A DNA stretch of 64,000 nucleotides from Kitasatospora fiedleri (lineage in GTDB: Bacteria > Actinomycetota > Actinomycetes > Streptomycetales > Streptomycetaceae), in the NCBI RefSeq assembly GCF_948472415.1, contig NZ_OX419519.1:7407001-7471000 (forward strand). The letters are read 5' to 3'. Position 1 is the first letter of the stretch. Every line of letters starts with the position of its first letter. A model generated the notes under the pieces. The model had not been told where the DNA came from. It saw nothing but the letters and a program-made list of their open reading frames with translations, and ran no database searches. Shown here piece by piece: positions 9,521 to 18,355 of this stretch. The position numbers were made by a program, and so were the translations under genes.

Positions 9521-10533
9521 TCAGGAGACCGGGCCGGCCAGCGCCTCCGCCTCCAGCTCGACCGCCGGGACCAGGCCCGCCACCCGCGGCGGGTCGGCCG
9601 GCTCCAGCAGGCGGCTCGGCCGACCGTCCACGCCGACCGGCAGGTCCCGTCCAGGGTGATCCGGCGCACCAGGCGCGGCTCGTCGCCGTAGTCGTTCACC
9701 GCGTAGTGCTGGGTGGCCCGGTTGTCCCAGATCGCCACGTCGCCGACCTGCCAGTCCCAGCGCACGCTGTTCTCCAGCCGCTCCACGTACCGCTGGAACA
9801 GCTCGATCAGCGCCCGGCTGTCCTTGCCCGACACCCCGACGATCTTCTGCGCGAACGACCCCAGCAGCAGGTGCTTCTCACCCGTCACCGGGTGCACCCG
9901 CACCAGCGGGTGCTCGGTCTTGAACGCGGTGGACACGAACACCTGCCGGAACAGCTTCGCCACCTCGGCGTTGTCCGCCAACTCCGGTGCCAGCGCCAGG
10001 TTCGCGGCGTAGTCGTAGTCGTTGGTGTGCACCGCCCGCAGGCTCTCCGCGAGCGCCTTGAGCGGCGCCGGCAGGTCCTGGTAGGCGGCCGCGGTGTTCG
10101 CCCACACCGTGCTGCCGCCCGCCGGCGGCAGCTCCAGCGCCCGCAGGATCGACGCCTTCGGGTACGAGGGCACGAAGGTCACGTCGGTGTGCCAGTTGTT
10201 CGCCCGTACGCCCTTGGTGGCGTCCAGCTCGAAGATGTACCGGCCGTCCGCGCTGGGCACCGTCGGGTGGAACACCGGCTGCCCCAACAGCCGTGCGAAC
10301 GCCTCGTGTTCGGCGTCGTCCAGGTGCTGCTGCCCGCGGAAGAACAGCACCTTGTGCGCGTACAGCGCGGCCTCCAGCGCCGCCACCGTCGCGGCCGGCA
10401 GGTCGGCGCCCAGCTTGACGTCGTGGACCACCGCGCCGATCCGCCCCGCGGCCGGGGTCAGCCGCAGCTCGGTGGGCGTGGGCGTGGACGTGGGAGCGGA
10501 CGTGGGAGCGGGGGCGGACGTGGAAACGGACAT
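9521..10533 (-). CDS. TauD/AtsK-type Fe(II)/2-oxoglutarate dioxygenase, apparent -1 frameshift
   Basis: The family oxidatively releases sulfite or sulfate from sulfonates or alkyl sulfates using Fe(II), O2 and 2-oxoglutarate. The iron-binding motif is WHTDVTF (H115, D117), with the distal His in TQHYAVNDYG and the 2-oxoglutarate Arg in VRRITLDG. The corrected length is 337 residues, with a short Thr/Pro/Ser-rich N-terminus. ATG 10533 has an AAGGAG site. The frame breaks at the CCC run 9646-9648; restoring one base gives a tail continuing GDLPVGVDGRPSRLLEP and ending at 9521, instead of fusing into the ROK gene. The exact substrate (taurine, alkyl sulfate or other) is not decided by sequence. 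Confidence 0.88.
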
Positions 10534-10768
10534 GGCGGAACTCCTTCGGTGGGACGGAGGGACGGAGACACGGCGGCGACGGCGACGACGACGGCGGTGA
10601 CGACGGCCGTGACGACGGTGGCGGGTACGGGTGCCCGCCGCATCAGCCGGACGCGGACGTGGATGTGGACGTGGACGCGGACGTGGGCCCGGCACGGCAT
10701 CCGGGCAGCCCGAGGGCGCGCCGCCGTACCGGAGAGAAGGGGGGAGAACGGTGAGAGGGGCGTCGTGA

Positions 10769-10858
10769 CTACGCGCGGCAGCGCGGACAACAGCCACCGC
10801 GGCACACGGACACCGGGACCGGGCACGACGGACGACAGACGACAACGGCGGTACGCAT
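10769..10858 (-). CDS. Cysteine-rich 29-residue leader peptide
   Basis: The short ORF starts at ATG 10858 behind a very strong site (GGAAGGAGGG) and ends at a TAG at 10769. It encodes MRTAVVVCRP, then SCPVPVSVCR, then GGCCPRCRA: six Cys in 29 residues (positions 8, 12, 19, 23, 24, 27). It lies 235 bases upstream of the dioxygenase gene and just downstream of a good promoter. Cysteine-rich leaders in front of sulfur-assimilation operons are known in actinobacteria, where ribosome stalling at Cys codons is thought to report cysteine shortage. That role here is inference; a short secreted or metal-binding peptide is less likely. Confidence 0.7.
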   Translation of the reverse strand: MRTAVVVCRPSCPVPVSVCRGGCCPRCRA

Positions 10859-10898
10859 CGGCCCTCCTTCCGGCTCGCTGCGAGTGGGCTCGGCGCTC

Positions 10899-10928
10899 AT
10901 CGTGCTGGGCCGCGACGCCCGCTGTCAA
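10899..10928 (-). promoter_or_regulatory. Candidate promoter of the sulfur operon
   Basis: On the minus strand a perfect TTGACA (10928-10923) is followed after 18 bases by CACGAT (10904-10899), about 40 bases upstream of the leader peptide start. This is a plausible housekeeping-type promoter for the leader and downstream operon. Confidence 0.5.
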
Positions 10929-11064
10929 TCGCCATCCGCCCAGTTGGGGGCGGGTGTTGCGGAGTATTTCGACATGTTGCGGCGTGGTGACGGCCCCGCG
11001 ACGAACCCCCGTCCGCCCTTGTCGCCGCGCCCTCGCCCGAGCAAAACTTCCCGAGCGGAAACAA

Positions 11065-11118
11065 CCCGGGGCCGCGGCTCCGGGCCCACCGCGACGGGTC
11101 CGGAGCCGCGGCCCCGGG
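11065..11118 (-). terminator. Terminator downstream of the hexosaminidase gene
   Basis: A perfect 19-bp inverted repeat (11065-11083 and 11100-11118) with a 16-base loop lies 55 bases past the hexosaminidase stop. In that direction it is followed by TTGTTT and then GTTTTGC, weakly T-rich. It also insulates the sulfur operon promoter from upstream readthrough. Confidence 0.8.
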
Positions 11119-11172
11119 CCACGACTCAGGGACGGCCCGCCGGTGCGACTCGCTCCGGCGGACCGGATCGGC

Positions 11173-13328
11173 TCAGCCGAGCGTCCAGGTCTGCAGTGCG
11201 GTGCCGTTGCCGGTCTGCTGGGTGACGGGCGAGCCGTCCGCCGTGGAGGCGGTGGTGAGCAGCAGTCTGCTCTTGGCCGAGGCGATGGTGTAGCCGCCGG
11301 TCACCGGGGTGACGGTCCAGTGCTGGTTGGTGTTGCCGGTGCAGGTCCACTGGATGACGGCCGCGCCCGCGGAGGTGGAGCCGCCGTTGACGTCCATGCA
11401 GAGCTGCGAGGTCTGGTTGACCACCGTGTAGGTGCCGTCGCCCTGCCGGGTGAGCCGCCACCGCTGGTTGTTGCCGCCGTGCGCGGTCCAGGTGATCAGC
11501 TGGGTGCCCGCGGTGGTGGAACTGCCGGGGACGTCGAGGGACTTGCCGCCGGCGCCGAGGGTGTGGACGCCGTCCGGGGTGCCGGGGGCGGCGGGCCACG
11601 GGATGTCGGGCGCGGCGTAGTAGCCGATCCCGGCCGCGGTCCAGCGCGGGCCCTGGGCGGCGAGGCGGGGAGGAACCCGTTCCAGTCGTGGGTGGACTGC
11701 GGCGACCAGCCGATCTCGGCGACGGCGGGCAGCCGCGGGAAGGCCATGAAGTCGGTGTACACCGAGGCCGCCGGGAACTGGCCGGTCGAGGTGGGCAAGC
11801 TGGTGCTGCCGCGGTAGGCCCGGTCCGCCCACAGGGCCGCCTCGACGCCGAGGACGCTGCCGGCCGGGACCACCGGGGAGGTGCCGTCGGGCTTGGCGGT
11901 CGCGGTGGTCGGGTCCCAGCCGTAGGCCCGTTGCGCGGAGACGTAGCCGTCCCAGCTCAGGCCGTACGGCACGGTCGAGTCGTACTTCATGTCGAGGTAG
12001 GCGCGGTCACTGGGCGACATGACGAACTTCGCGCCCTGCGCGACGGCGCCGCGCACCTCGGTGATGCTCCTGGACTCGCCGGAGGTGCCGACCGTGGCCC
12101 GGTCCGCGGCGTCGCCCCAGAACTGCATGACGCTGCCCGGGGGGAGGGCGGACTGCCCGAGCTGGTGCCAGGCCATCACGGTCTTGCCCCGCGCGGTGAC
12201 GGCCTGGGTGGCGGCGCTCGCGTACGCGTCGTACTCGGCCGAGGTGGCCTGCGGGGTCTCGTCACCGCCGACGTGGATGTAGGGGCCGGGGGTGAGCTGC
12301 GCGACGGCGCCGATCACGGTGGAGAGGAACGCGCCGACACCGGCCACGTGCCGCGCGTCCCTGAGGCAGTACAGGCTGATGCCGACGTCGAAGCCGGAGT
12401 ACGGTGCGACCGCCCGGTCGTCGCAGTTCAGGTCGGCGACCGAGGCGAGTGCGGCCGAGGTGTGCCCGGGGCCGTCGATCTCGGGGACCACGGTCATGAA
12501 GCGGGACGCCGCGTACGCCACGATGTCCTGGTACTGCGCGGTGGTGTAGTACCAGGAGGTGCCGCCGGTGAACCCGCTCTGGGTGGCGGCGCCGACCATG
12601 GTCAGACCGGGGAGCGCGCCGATCGCGATCCGCCAGCCCTGGTCGTCGGTCAGATGCAGGTGCAGGGTGTTGAGCTTGTAGGCGGCGGCCTCGTCGATGT
12701 ACCGCTTGACCTCGTCCACCGCGTAGAACCGGCGCGCGACGTCGAGCATCGCGCCGCGGTAGGAGTAGCGGGGCACGTCGGAGACCTGGACCGGCGCGAC
12801 GGTCCACGGGCCCGCCTGCACGCTGCCGGACTCCACGGCCGCGGGCAGCAGTTGGCGCAGCGTCTGGACGCCGCGGAAGAGCCCTTCGGCCGTGTGCGCG
12901 GTGACGGTCGCGCCGCCAGCACCGGAGGAGAGGGTGTAGCCCTCCTGCCCCAGGGCGGCCGGACCGGTCGGGTCCAGCACGAGGGCCTGGCCCGGGCCCC
13001 GCGTGACGCCGGCGACCGGCAGGGCGTACCCGGTGGCGGGGGCGAGCAGGGCGGCCAGGTAGCCGCCCACGCCCACCGAGGCGGGATCGGTGGAGAGCAC
13101 CGCGATCGGGGTGTGCGCGGTGATCGTGAAGCCGCTGCCGGCCACGGCCGACTCGGACGCCGGCTGCGGCACGATCGGCGGCAGCGCGACCGCGACCGCG
13201 GCGGCGGTCTGCGGTGCGACGGCGGTGCCGACGGTGACGGACACCGCGCCGGGCAGCAGCGCGAGGGCGAGGGACACGGCACCGAGGCGGAGGGGACGCC
13301 GACGCGGTGGACGGGAGGAAACGCTCAC
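11173..13328 (-). CDS. Secreted GH20 beta-N-acetylhexosaminidase with ricin-type lectin domain, apparent -1 frameshift
   Basis: A signal peptide (Arg-rich start, then a hydrophobic core ending near TVGTAVA) is followed by a GH20b-like domain and the GH20 barrel. The catalytic Asp-Glu pair is in HVGGDETPQ, and YKLNTLHLHLTDDQGWRI is characteristic of the family. The C-terminus is a ricin/CBM13-type domain with QxW-like motifs NQRWRL, NQHWTV and LQTWTL. The corrected protein is about 718 residues. The break is at the GGGG run 11667-11670: one added base joins WNGFLP to RLAAQGPRWTAAGIGYY and on to the lectin. The substrate should be chitin-derived or other GlcNAc-terminated glycans outside the cell. 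GTG start 13328. Confidence 0.92.
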
Positions 13329-13781
13329 GGAGGATCTCCAAGGCGGGGGAGCGGGGAACCGGGGACGCGGGGGAACCGGGGGACCGGATATCGGCCGGTT
13401 GCGCAGGAGCAGTGCCTCTGATCGTTCCTGATCGAAAGTCGGTCATATCAATCAGGTCTGCGCAACGATGGCGGGCGTCCTGATTCCGTGTCAAGGGTGA
13501 CCGCGACGGTGGACACCCCGGGGCGGGCCCGGCCCGGACGGACGACTCCGAGCTCGCCGGTCGTACCCGGCGAGGGGTCGCAGGGGCGGCCGACCGGCCC
13601 TGCGGTTGCGTCAGCCCGCTGCGGTGAGCGCAGCCTTGATCGTCCGGTTCACGCACGGACTCGATCGGCTGCCGGAGCGGCTCGAACAGGTGGGATCAGA
13701 CCCGGCATCGCCCGCTCCCGGTGCCGGGCCCACCGGTGGGCGCCACGGCACCGGTCCGGGCGAAGTCCTCGGCAGAGCGTC
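13329..13781. other. Non-coding region upstream of the hexosaminidase
   Basis: I see no convincing gene here. The AT-richer part (13418-13470) probably holds the hexosaminidase promoter. A 9-bp inverted repeat (GTTGCGCAG at 13398-13406 and CTGCGCAAC at 13458-13466) flanks it, and CTGATCG occurs twice close together. I do not recognise a DasR-type site. The remainder to 13781 is GC-rich with no clear signal. Confidence 0.4.
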
Positions 13782-13820
13782 GACACCCGCGCGGCTGCGC
13801 TCCGCAGCCGCGCGGGTGTC
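13782..13820 (-). terminator. Terminator of the small secreted peptide gene
   Basis: A perfect 18-bp inverted repeat (13782-13799 and 13803-13820) with a 3-base loop lies 20 bases past the stop at 13841. There is no T tract, as is common in this group. Confidence 0.75.
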
Positions 13821-13840
13821 GGTCTCAGTTGCTACCGGTA

Positions 13841-14041
13841 CTACTGGCCGAGCAGGTGGGCGAAGTCGTTGCCCAGGCCGCCCAGCACCGGCAGGGCGCC
13901 CAGGTCGGTGATCGCGCCGACCGGGATGCTGTAACCCTGGTTCGGGACCGGCCCGGCGGCCTCCTCGGCGGCTGCGCCGGTGGGGGCGGCGGCCGAGAGG
14001 AGCGCGGCGGCGAGGGCGAGGGCGGGGAGTGCGGTGCGCAT
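13841..14041 (-). CDS. Small secreted peptide of unknown function (66 aa)
   Basis: ATG 14041 (MRTALPALALAAALLSAAAP) begins a clear signal peptide, with probable cleavage after AAA near residue 25. The mature part is about 40 residues, Gly/Leu/Pro-rich, without Cys, ending in GGLGNDFAHLLGQ. It is followed by a strong hairpin. It resembles short exported peptides of streptomycetes but lacks the chaplin Cys and GN repeats. I do not recognise the family. Confidence 0.65.
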   Translation of the reverse strand: MRTALPALALAAALLSAAAPTGAAAEEAAGPVPNQGYSIPVGAITDLGALPVLGGLGNDFAHLLGQ

Positions 14042-14200
14042 GCGGCGTTCCTCGGGCGTGCGGTGACGGGGCAAGGGCTGACGGCCCTTCAACGCGCGAC
14101 CGGCCGGGACGGTGACGCGAAGCCGCCCGTTCGGAGCAGGGGACGGAGCCGTGGCGGGTGGCGGTACGCCGTCTCGCCCCCTCCCCCTCCCGTCCCGCCG

Positions 14201-14965
14201 TCAGGGGCGCAGGACCGCCGGGTCCGCGAGCGCCGAGAGAATCCGGGCGAAGGCGTCCTCGCTCTCCGTGGGCCGGAACGTCGCGGGGCGGTGGTCGCAC
14301 AGGAAACCGTGCGGGACGCCGGGGTAGCAGACCAGGTCGGTGCGGACGCCCGCAGTGGTCAGGCGGGCGGAGATCCGGGCCCACTGCTCGGGCGGGACGA
14401 CGTGGTCCTCCGCGCCGACCAGGCCGAGCACCGCGGTGCCGTGGGCGGCGAGCGCGGCGGCGCCCTGCTCGGTGAGCGGGGGGCGGTCGTCGGCGAGCGG
14501 GGTGGGGCCCTCCAGGGTCCAGCCGGGGTAGCAGGCCGCGACCAGGTCCAGCGGCAGACGCGTCCCGGCCAGCAGGCCCAGGTGGCCGCCGACCGAGAAG
14601 CCGACGAACGCCCGGCCCGGGCCCCCGCCGAGGGACGCGCCGACGGCCAGCGCCACCGCCGTGTCGACGGTCACCTGCTCGGCCGTCAGCGTGCCCAGCA
14701 ACTCGAAGCCGGCGACCCGCCCGGTGTCGTCGTACGGCAGCTCGGCCCGCTCCGCCACCCGCCCGTAGAAGTCCGGCGCGACGGCGGCGTACCCGGCGGC
14801 GGCCAGCCGCCCGCACACCTCGCGCACCCACGCCGTCACCCCGAACAGCTCCTGCCCGACCACCACGGTGGCCGCCGGCGGCACCCCCTCGGGCGCGGCC
14901 AGGAACACCTCCGGCCCGCCCCCGTCCGGCCGCACCCAACGCCCCGTCACATCTCCCGCGTCCAT
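14201..14965 (-). CDS. Dienelactone hydrolase family protein
   Basis: The 254-residue alpha/beta hydrolase matches the dienelactone hydrolase (carboxymethylenebutenolidase) family: the N-terminal VVVGQELFGVTAWVREV, the nucleophile elbow GFSVGGH, the acid in GAEDHVVP and the catalytic His in GVPHGF. The classical enzyme has Cys in the elbow (GxCxGG); here it is Ser, so the activity may be an ordinary esterase. ATG 14965. It is probably monocistronic, 159 bases upstream of the secreted peptide gene. Confidence 0.85.
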   Translation of the reverse strand: MDAGDVTGRWVRPDGGGPEVFLAAPEGVPPAATVVVGQELFGVTAWVREVCGRLAAAGYAAVAPDFYGRVAERAELPYDDTGRVAGFELLGTLTAEQVTVDTAVALAVGASLGGGPGRAFVGFSVGGHLGLLAGTRLPLDLVAACYPGWTLEGPTPLADDRPPLTEQGAAALAAHGTAVLGLVGAEDHVVPPEQWARISARLTTAGVRTDLVCYPGVPHGFLCDHRPATFRPTESEDAFARILSALADPAVLRP

Positions 14966-15176
14966 CCCGCGTCACTTCCCCGTCGCCCTCCGGGGACCCG
15001 ACCGGGCCCCGCAGGCCCCACGCTACCCGCCACCGCCCGGCCGGAGACCACCCGTCCCGGCCCGCCGCGCCAACTCCCGGACCAGGCCCAGCGGCTGACG
15101 ACCAGCCTGCGAGCGGGCGACCACACCACCCCCGCGAGCCGGCGGGCCACCGGAAAAGGGGACGAGTACCAGCCGG

Positions 15177-16544
15177 TCAGACGCCGGCGGGCGGGTGGAC
15201 GGAGAGCCCTGGCCGGGCCAGCGGACGGGCGCGTTCGTACAGCTCGCGGGCGTGGGCGTTGCGGCGGTGCGGGCCGATCGCGGCGAGCATCGCCCGGTAG
15301 CGGTCGTCGGCCCGACCTGACTGGACGTGCGGGTAGTCGTCCAGCGCGCGGTGCCACTCCGTCACCGCCTCCTCCAGTCGGCCTTCCCGGAGCTTCCACT
15401 CGGCGAGCATCGCGCGGTGCCGCACCCTGGTCCGGCGGTAAACGGTGGGCCGGAGCTTCTCGGAGAGCTCCATCGCGCGGATCGCGGTGTCGCGGTTGCC
15501 GAGCTCGTAGTTGACCTGGGCGACGTGGTAGGCGAGCGAGGACGGGTCGTAGGAGCCGTGGGCCTTGGCCTTCGACTCGGCCTTCTCCATCGCGGTCTCC
15601 GCCTCGTGCAGCATCGCCATCGCGCCGCTCGCGTCTCCGGTCCGGGCGCATGCGTGGGCCTGCTGCCCGGCCAGGAACGCGCGCATCCTGGGGCCGGCTT
15701 CGGGTGCGGCAGCCGACGCGGCGTCGGCGTACCGCAACGCGGCTGCGCCGTGGCCGAGTTCGACCGCCTGCACGCTCATGCCCCGCAGGGTGGTGCAGTA
15801 GGTCAGGTGGTCGCCGGCGGCGCCGGCGAGTTCGAGGGCCTTGGTGTAGTAGCTCTGGCCGAGCAGGTCCAGGCGCTCGTCGACGGCCATGTAGCCGGTC
15901 AGGTACAGGTGGTCGGCCGCCGCGGAGAGCATCGCCCGGCGGACCTCGTCGGAGGCGTCGGCCTTCAGGTGCGGGGCGATGTTGTTGACCATGAACGCGG
16001 CGGCCATCGGCCGGGCGGTCCGGCCCCCGAACCGGTCGTCGAGTTCGCTGATCCGCTCGGTCATCTGGATCACCGCGTCGACCTCGGCCATGCCGATCCG
16101 GGTGTGCGGGTCGGTCCTGATCCGCTCGAACCGCCCGAGGACGTCCTTCCAGCCGGGGATGGTCAGGGCGACCGAGTACAAGCCCGCGCTGAGCACGCCC
16201 CTTCGCGATGGGTCCATGTCCATGCTCCCCAAGTCGATCAGTCCCGCCACGGTATCCGGTGCTTCGGGCCGGACGTCCGGCTGATCGGCGAATCCGGCCT
16301 CGAACGCGGTGATCGGTCGGCCGAGCCGGCGGGTGAGGGCTTCCAGAACCACGGCCTGGTACTTGGCCATCGGCCGGGTGCCCGACAGCCAGTGCGACAC
16401 CGCAGACTCGTCGTACCGCAGCTTGATCCCGGCTTCGGTACCGGCCCGGTTGACCGCGCGGGCGAACTCGCCGTTGCTCGACCAGCGGCACTGCGCGATC
16501 AGCGCGGCGAGCTTGCCGTTCGGCGTCCGCATCCGTGCTGTCAT
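15177..16544 (-). CDS. XRE-family regulator with C-terminal TPR-like domain
   Basis: An N-terminal helix-turn-helix (about residues 12-60, with RYDESAVSHWLSGTRPMAKYQ) is followed by about 350 residues of alpha-helical repeats resembling TPR sensors. The frame is open to a GTG at 16604, but I prefer the ATG at 16544 (MTARMRTPNGKLAALI), which starts close to the HTH as in related proteins. The extra upstream part encodes a TTGAAACC direct repeat that looks more like promoter sequence. It is divergent from the radical SAM gene, so it is the likely regulator of the RiPP locus. Such regulators often respond to peptides or population signals. Confidence 0.85.
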   Translation of the reverse strand: MTARMRTPNGKLAALIAQCRWSSNGEFARAVNRAGTEAGIKLRYDESAVSHWLSGTRPMAKYQAVVLEALTRRLGRPITAFEAGFADQPDVRPEAPDTVAGLIDLGSMDMDPSRRGVLSAGLYSVALTIPGWKDVLGRFERIRTDPHTRIGMAEVDAVIQMTERISELDDRFGGRTARPMAAAFMVNNIAPHLKADASDEVRRAMLSAAADHLYLTGYMAVDERLDLLGQSYYTKALELAGAAGDHLTYCTTLRGMSVQAVELGHGAAALRYADAASAAAPEAGPRMRAFLAGQQAHACARTGDASGAMAMLHEAETAMEKAESKAKAHGSYDPSSLAYHVAQVNYELGNRDTAIRAMELSEKLRPTVYRRTRVRHRAMLAEWKLREGRLEEAVTEWHRALDDYPHVQSGRADDRYRAMLAAIGPHRRNAHARELYERARPLARPGLSVHPPAGV

Positions 16545-17007
16545 GCCAGCCCCCGGCGAGGTTTCAAGGGTTTCAAGCGTCCGGGGTGTCTCTACCGTGT
16601 TCACGACCGGCGCACACCTGTTGACTCTGTGTCAGGCCGATTGGGTGGGCGGGAGCGGCGCCCGATCCAGCCTTCCTGTTCGGTGGCATCCACCACTGCG
16701 TTCGGTCCATCCCGGTGGCGGGTGCCGTCCACCAAATATTGCCGAAGGGCTGTGTCATGGCCGCCAGTTCGTCATTCCACCTCGTGAGAGACCCCGCCCG
16801 GACCCGGCCCCTGTTCGCCCGCTTCCGGTCGCCGCAGCGGCCCCGTGCCCCCGCCCTGACGTCTGGTCCACCACACCAGCCGAGGCGGGGACCAGGCGGC
16901 GGGGACCCCCTCCGCCCCCCGTGGGTGCTTCCGTAGGGCACACCCCTGCCGAATCACCCCACCTTCCCGAGCGCCAGCCGTCCGACCCGATCGAGGAGGC
17001 CACTGAA
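16545..17007. other. Divergent promoter region between the XRE regulator and the radical SAM gene
   Basis: The 463-bp region must hold both promoters. Near the regulator start there are two close copies of TTGAAACC (minus strand, around 16560-16580), the first a possible -35. A TTGACT lies on the plus strand at 16620. AT-rich AAATATT at 16734-16740 could be a -10 for the plus strand. One small ORF (16757-16936) is listed separately. Confidence 0.4.
16757..16936 (+). CDS. Possible small ORF upstream of the radical SAM gene (59 aa)
   Basis: ATG 16757 has GAAGGG eight bases upstream and opens a 59-codon ORF (MAASSSFHLVRDPARTRPLF, then Arg/Pro-rich). It resembles no family I know, and its Pro/Arg/Gly-rich second half looks like noncoding GC-rich sequence read through. 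It might be a leader or a frameshifted small gene, but it may equally be chance. Confidence 0.2.
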   Translation: MAASSSFHLVRDPARTRPLFARFRSPQRPRAPALTSGPPHQPRRGPGGGDPLRPPWVLP

Positions 17008-18138
17008 ATGCACGAGCTCATCGCCAGTCGGTTCCTGGAGGACCACCTGGTCGTCCATCCCGGCAGCACCTCGGGCATCAAGGTTCCGATGCGGCACTAC
17101 GCCGACCTGGAGCGGGCGACCGCCCAAGGCGAGGCGGCCCCGGCCTGGTTGACCAAGGCCGCCCGGCAGCGCTGGGCGATGGACCTCTCTCCCGTCCGCC
17201 CGCTTCGGGAGTACCTGCTGGTCCGCGCCCCGGCCGACCCGCAGTACAGCCGTGCGTCGTGGGAGATCAACCTCGGCTGCAACTACGACTGCGAGCACTG
17301 CTACCTCGGCGAGAAGACCTTCGAGGGCCTGAGCATGGAGGGCAAGGCCAAGCTCCTGCACCTGATGCGCGACGCCGGGGTGCTGTGGCTGCAGATCACC
17401 GGGGGCGAGCCGACCGTCGACCGCGACTTCACCGACGCCTACGCCCTCGCCCACGGGCTCGGCATGATGCTCACCGTCTCCACCAACGGCTCGCGCCTGT
17501 GGCAGCCGAAGATCCTGGACGTCCTCACCAGGCTGCCCGCCTACCGGGTCGTCGTCTCCGTCTACGGCGCCAGCGCCGCCAGCTACGACGGCCTGACCCG
17601 CCGCAAGGGCTCCTTCGCCACCTTCAAGAAGGGCATGGCCGCCGCTCTTGAGGCCGGTCTTCCGATGCGGCTCAACCTCGTCGTCACCGAGCACGCCGCC
17701 GACGAGGAGGCCGCGATGGTCGCCATGGCCGAGAACTGGGGGCTGGAGCACAACAGTTACGTCAACATGGCCCCGACGATCTACGGCGGCGCCGAGCCGC
17801 TGCCCGCGCAGTCCGCCAAGCACCTGCGGCAGCGGAAGGTGTTCACCGGCTGCAACGCCGGCCACACCTTCTTCCACTCCGACCCACACGGCAAGGCGTC
17901 GATCTGCAAGGTCGGCCGCGACCCCGGCGTGGACCTCATGACCGAGGGCCTCGACGGCCTCCGGCGCCTGGGCGTGATCGCCGACTCCCTCATGCTTCGC
18001 ACCGGTGGATGCTTCGGCTGCCAGCTGTCCGGCTCCTGCGGGGTCTGCCGGCCGATGGCCAAGCTCTACCAGGAGGCGAAGGCGCCACTCGCAAGCTACT
18101 GCCGGCACGGACGACCCAGGGAGGAGGTGTCCACATGA
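17008..18138 (+). CDS. Radical SAM/SPASM peptide maturase
   Basis: The 376-residue enzyme has the radical SAM cluster motif CNYDCEHC (C91, C95, C98), then GGEPTVDRDF and VSTNGS. The C-terminal SPASM-type region has seven Cys (282, 300, 335, 338, 344, 347, 365) in the order C-x17-C, CX2CX5CX2C, C, enough for auxiliary Fe-S clusters. The first ~85 residues (RFLEDHLVVHPGSTSGIKVP) could be a PqqD-like recognition domain. ATG 17008 follows GAGGAGG. Its stop overlaps the start of the precursor gene as ATGA. Family knowledge and context indicate post-translational modification of that peptide, most likely thioether (sactipeptide/ranthipeptide) formation; the exact bond is inference. Confidence 0.88.
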   Translation: MHELIASRFLEDHLVVHPGSTSGIKVPMRHYADLERATAQGEAAPAWLTKAARQRWAMDLSPVRPLREYLLVRAPADPQYSRASWEINLGCNYDCEHCYLGEKTFEGLSMEGKAKLLHLMRDAGVLWLQITGGEPTVDRDFTDAYALAHGLGMMLTVSTNGSRLWQPKILDVLTRLPAYRVVVSVYGASAASYDGLTRRKGSFATFKKGMAAALEAGLPMRLNLVVTEHAADEEAAMVAMAENWGLEHNSYVNMAPTIYGGAEPLPAQSAKHLRQRKVFTGCNAGHTFFHSDPHGKASICKVGRDPGVDLMTEGLDGLRRLGVIADSLMLRTGGCFGCQLSGSCGVCRPMAKLYQEAKAPLASYCRHGRPREEVST

Positions 18139-18269
18139 ACCCCCAGGCCATGATCCAGCTCGGAGCCACCCGCGCCAGCGCGGTCGACATCGAGCTCGTC
18201 GACGACCTCGACGAACTCGCCGAGTCCACCAAGTGCTCCTGCAACGCGGGCGACGACAACCCGTTCTAG
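18135..18269 (+). CDS. RiPP precursor peptide (44 aa) with C-terminal Cys-x-Cys core
   Basis: The ORF overlaps the maturase stop by ATGA. It has an acidic leader (IELVDDLDELAEST) and a core reading KCSCNAGDDNPF. The only Cys are C34 and C36; C36-N-A-G-D40 matches the Cx3D spacing of Asp-linked ranthipeptides such as freyrasin. No protease or exporter is encoded nearby, so processing must use genes elsewhere or the product acts inside the cell. A strong terminator 20 bases downstream ends the transcript. The assignment as precursor rests on coupling, size, acidic leader and Cys core. Confidence 0.82.
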   Translation: MNPQAMIQLGATRASAVDIELVDDLDELAESTKCSCNAGDDNPF

Positions 18270-18289
18270 GACACCGAACGGTCGAAAAC

Positions 18290-18326
18290 CCGCGGGCCCC
18301 GGTCGCTTCCGTGCCGGGGCCCGCGG
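18290..18326 (+). terminator. Terminator of the radical SAM/precursor operon
   Basis: A perfect 13-bp inverted repeat (18290-18302 and 18314-18326) with an 11-base loop lies 21 bases after the precursor stop. It separates the RiPP operon from the GNAT gene that follows. Confidence 0.8.
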
Positions 18327-18355
18327 CGTGCGGAGCCGGTGGGTAGGGTGCTCGC

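Noticed and set aside
8191..10845. 884-codon fused ORF (dioxygenase plus ROK regulator)
   Set aside because: The fusion arises from the missing base at 9646-9648. The ROK gene has its own GTG and ribosome binding site, and the restored dioxygenase frame ends at 9521.
13398..13466. DasR (GlcNAc regulator) binding site upstream of the hexosaminidase
   Set aside because: The sequence does not match the ACTGGTCTAGACCACT-type consensus; only an unrelated 9-bp inverted repeat is present.
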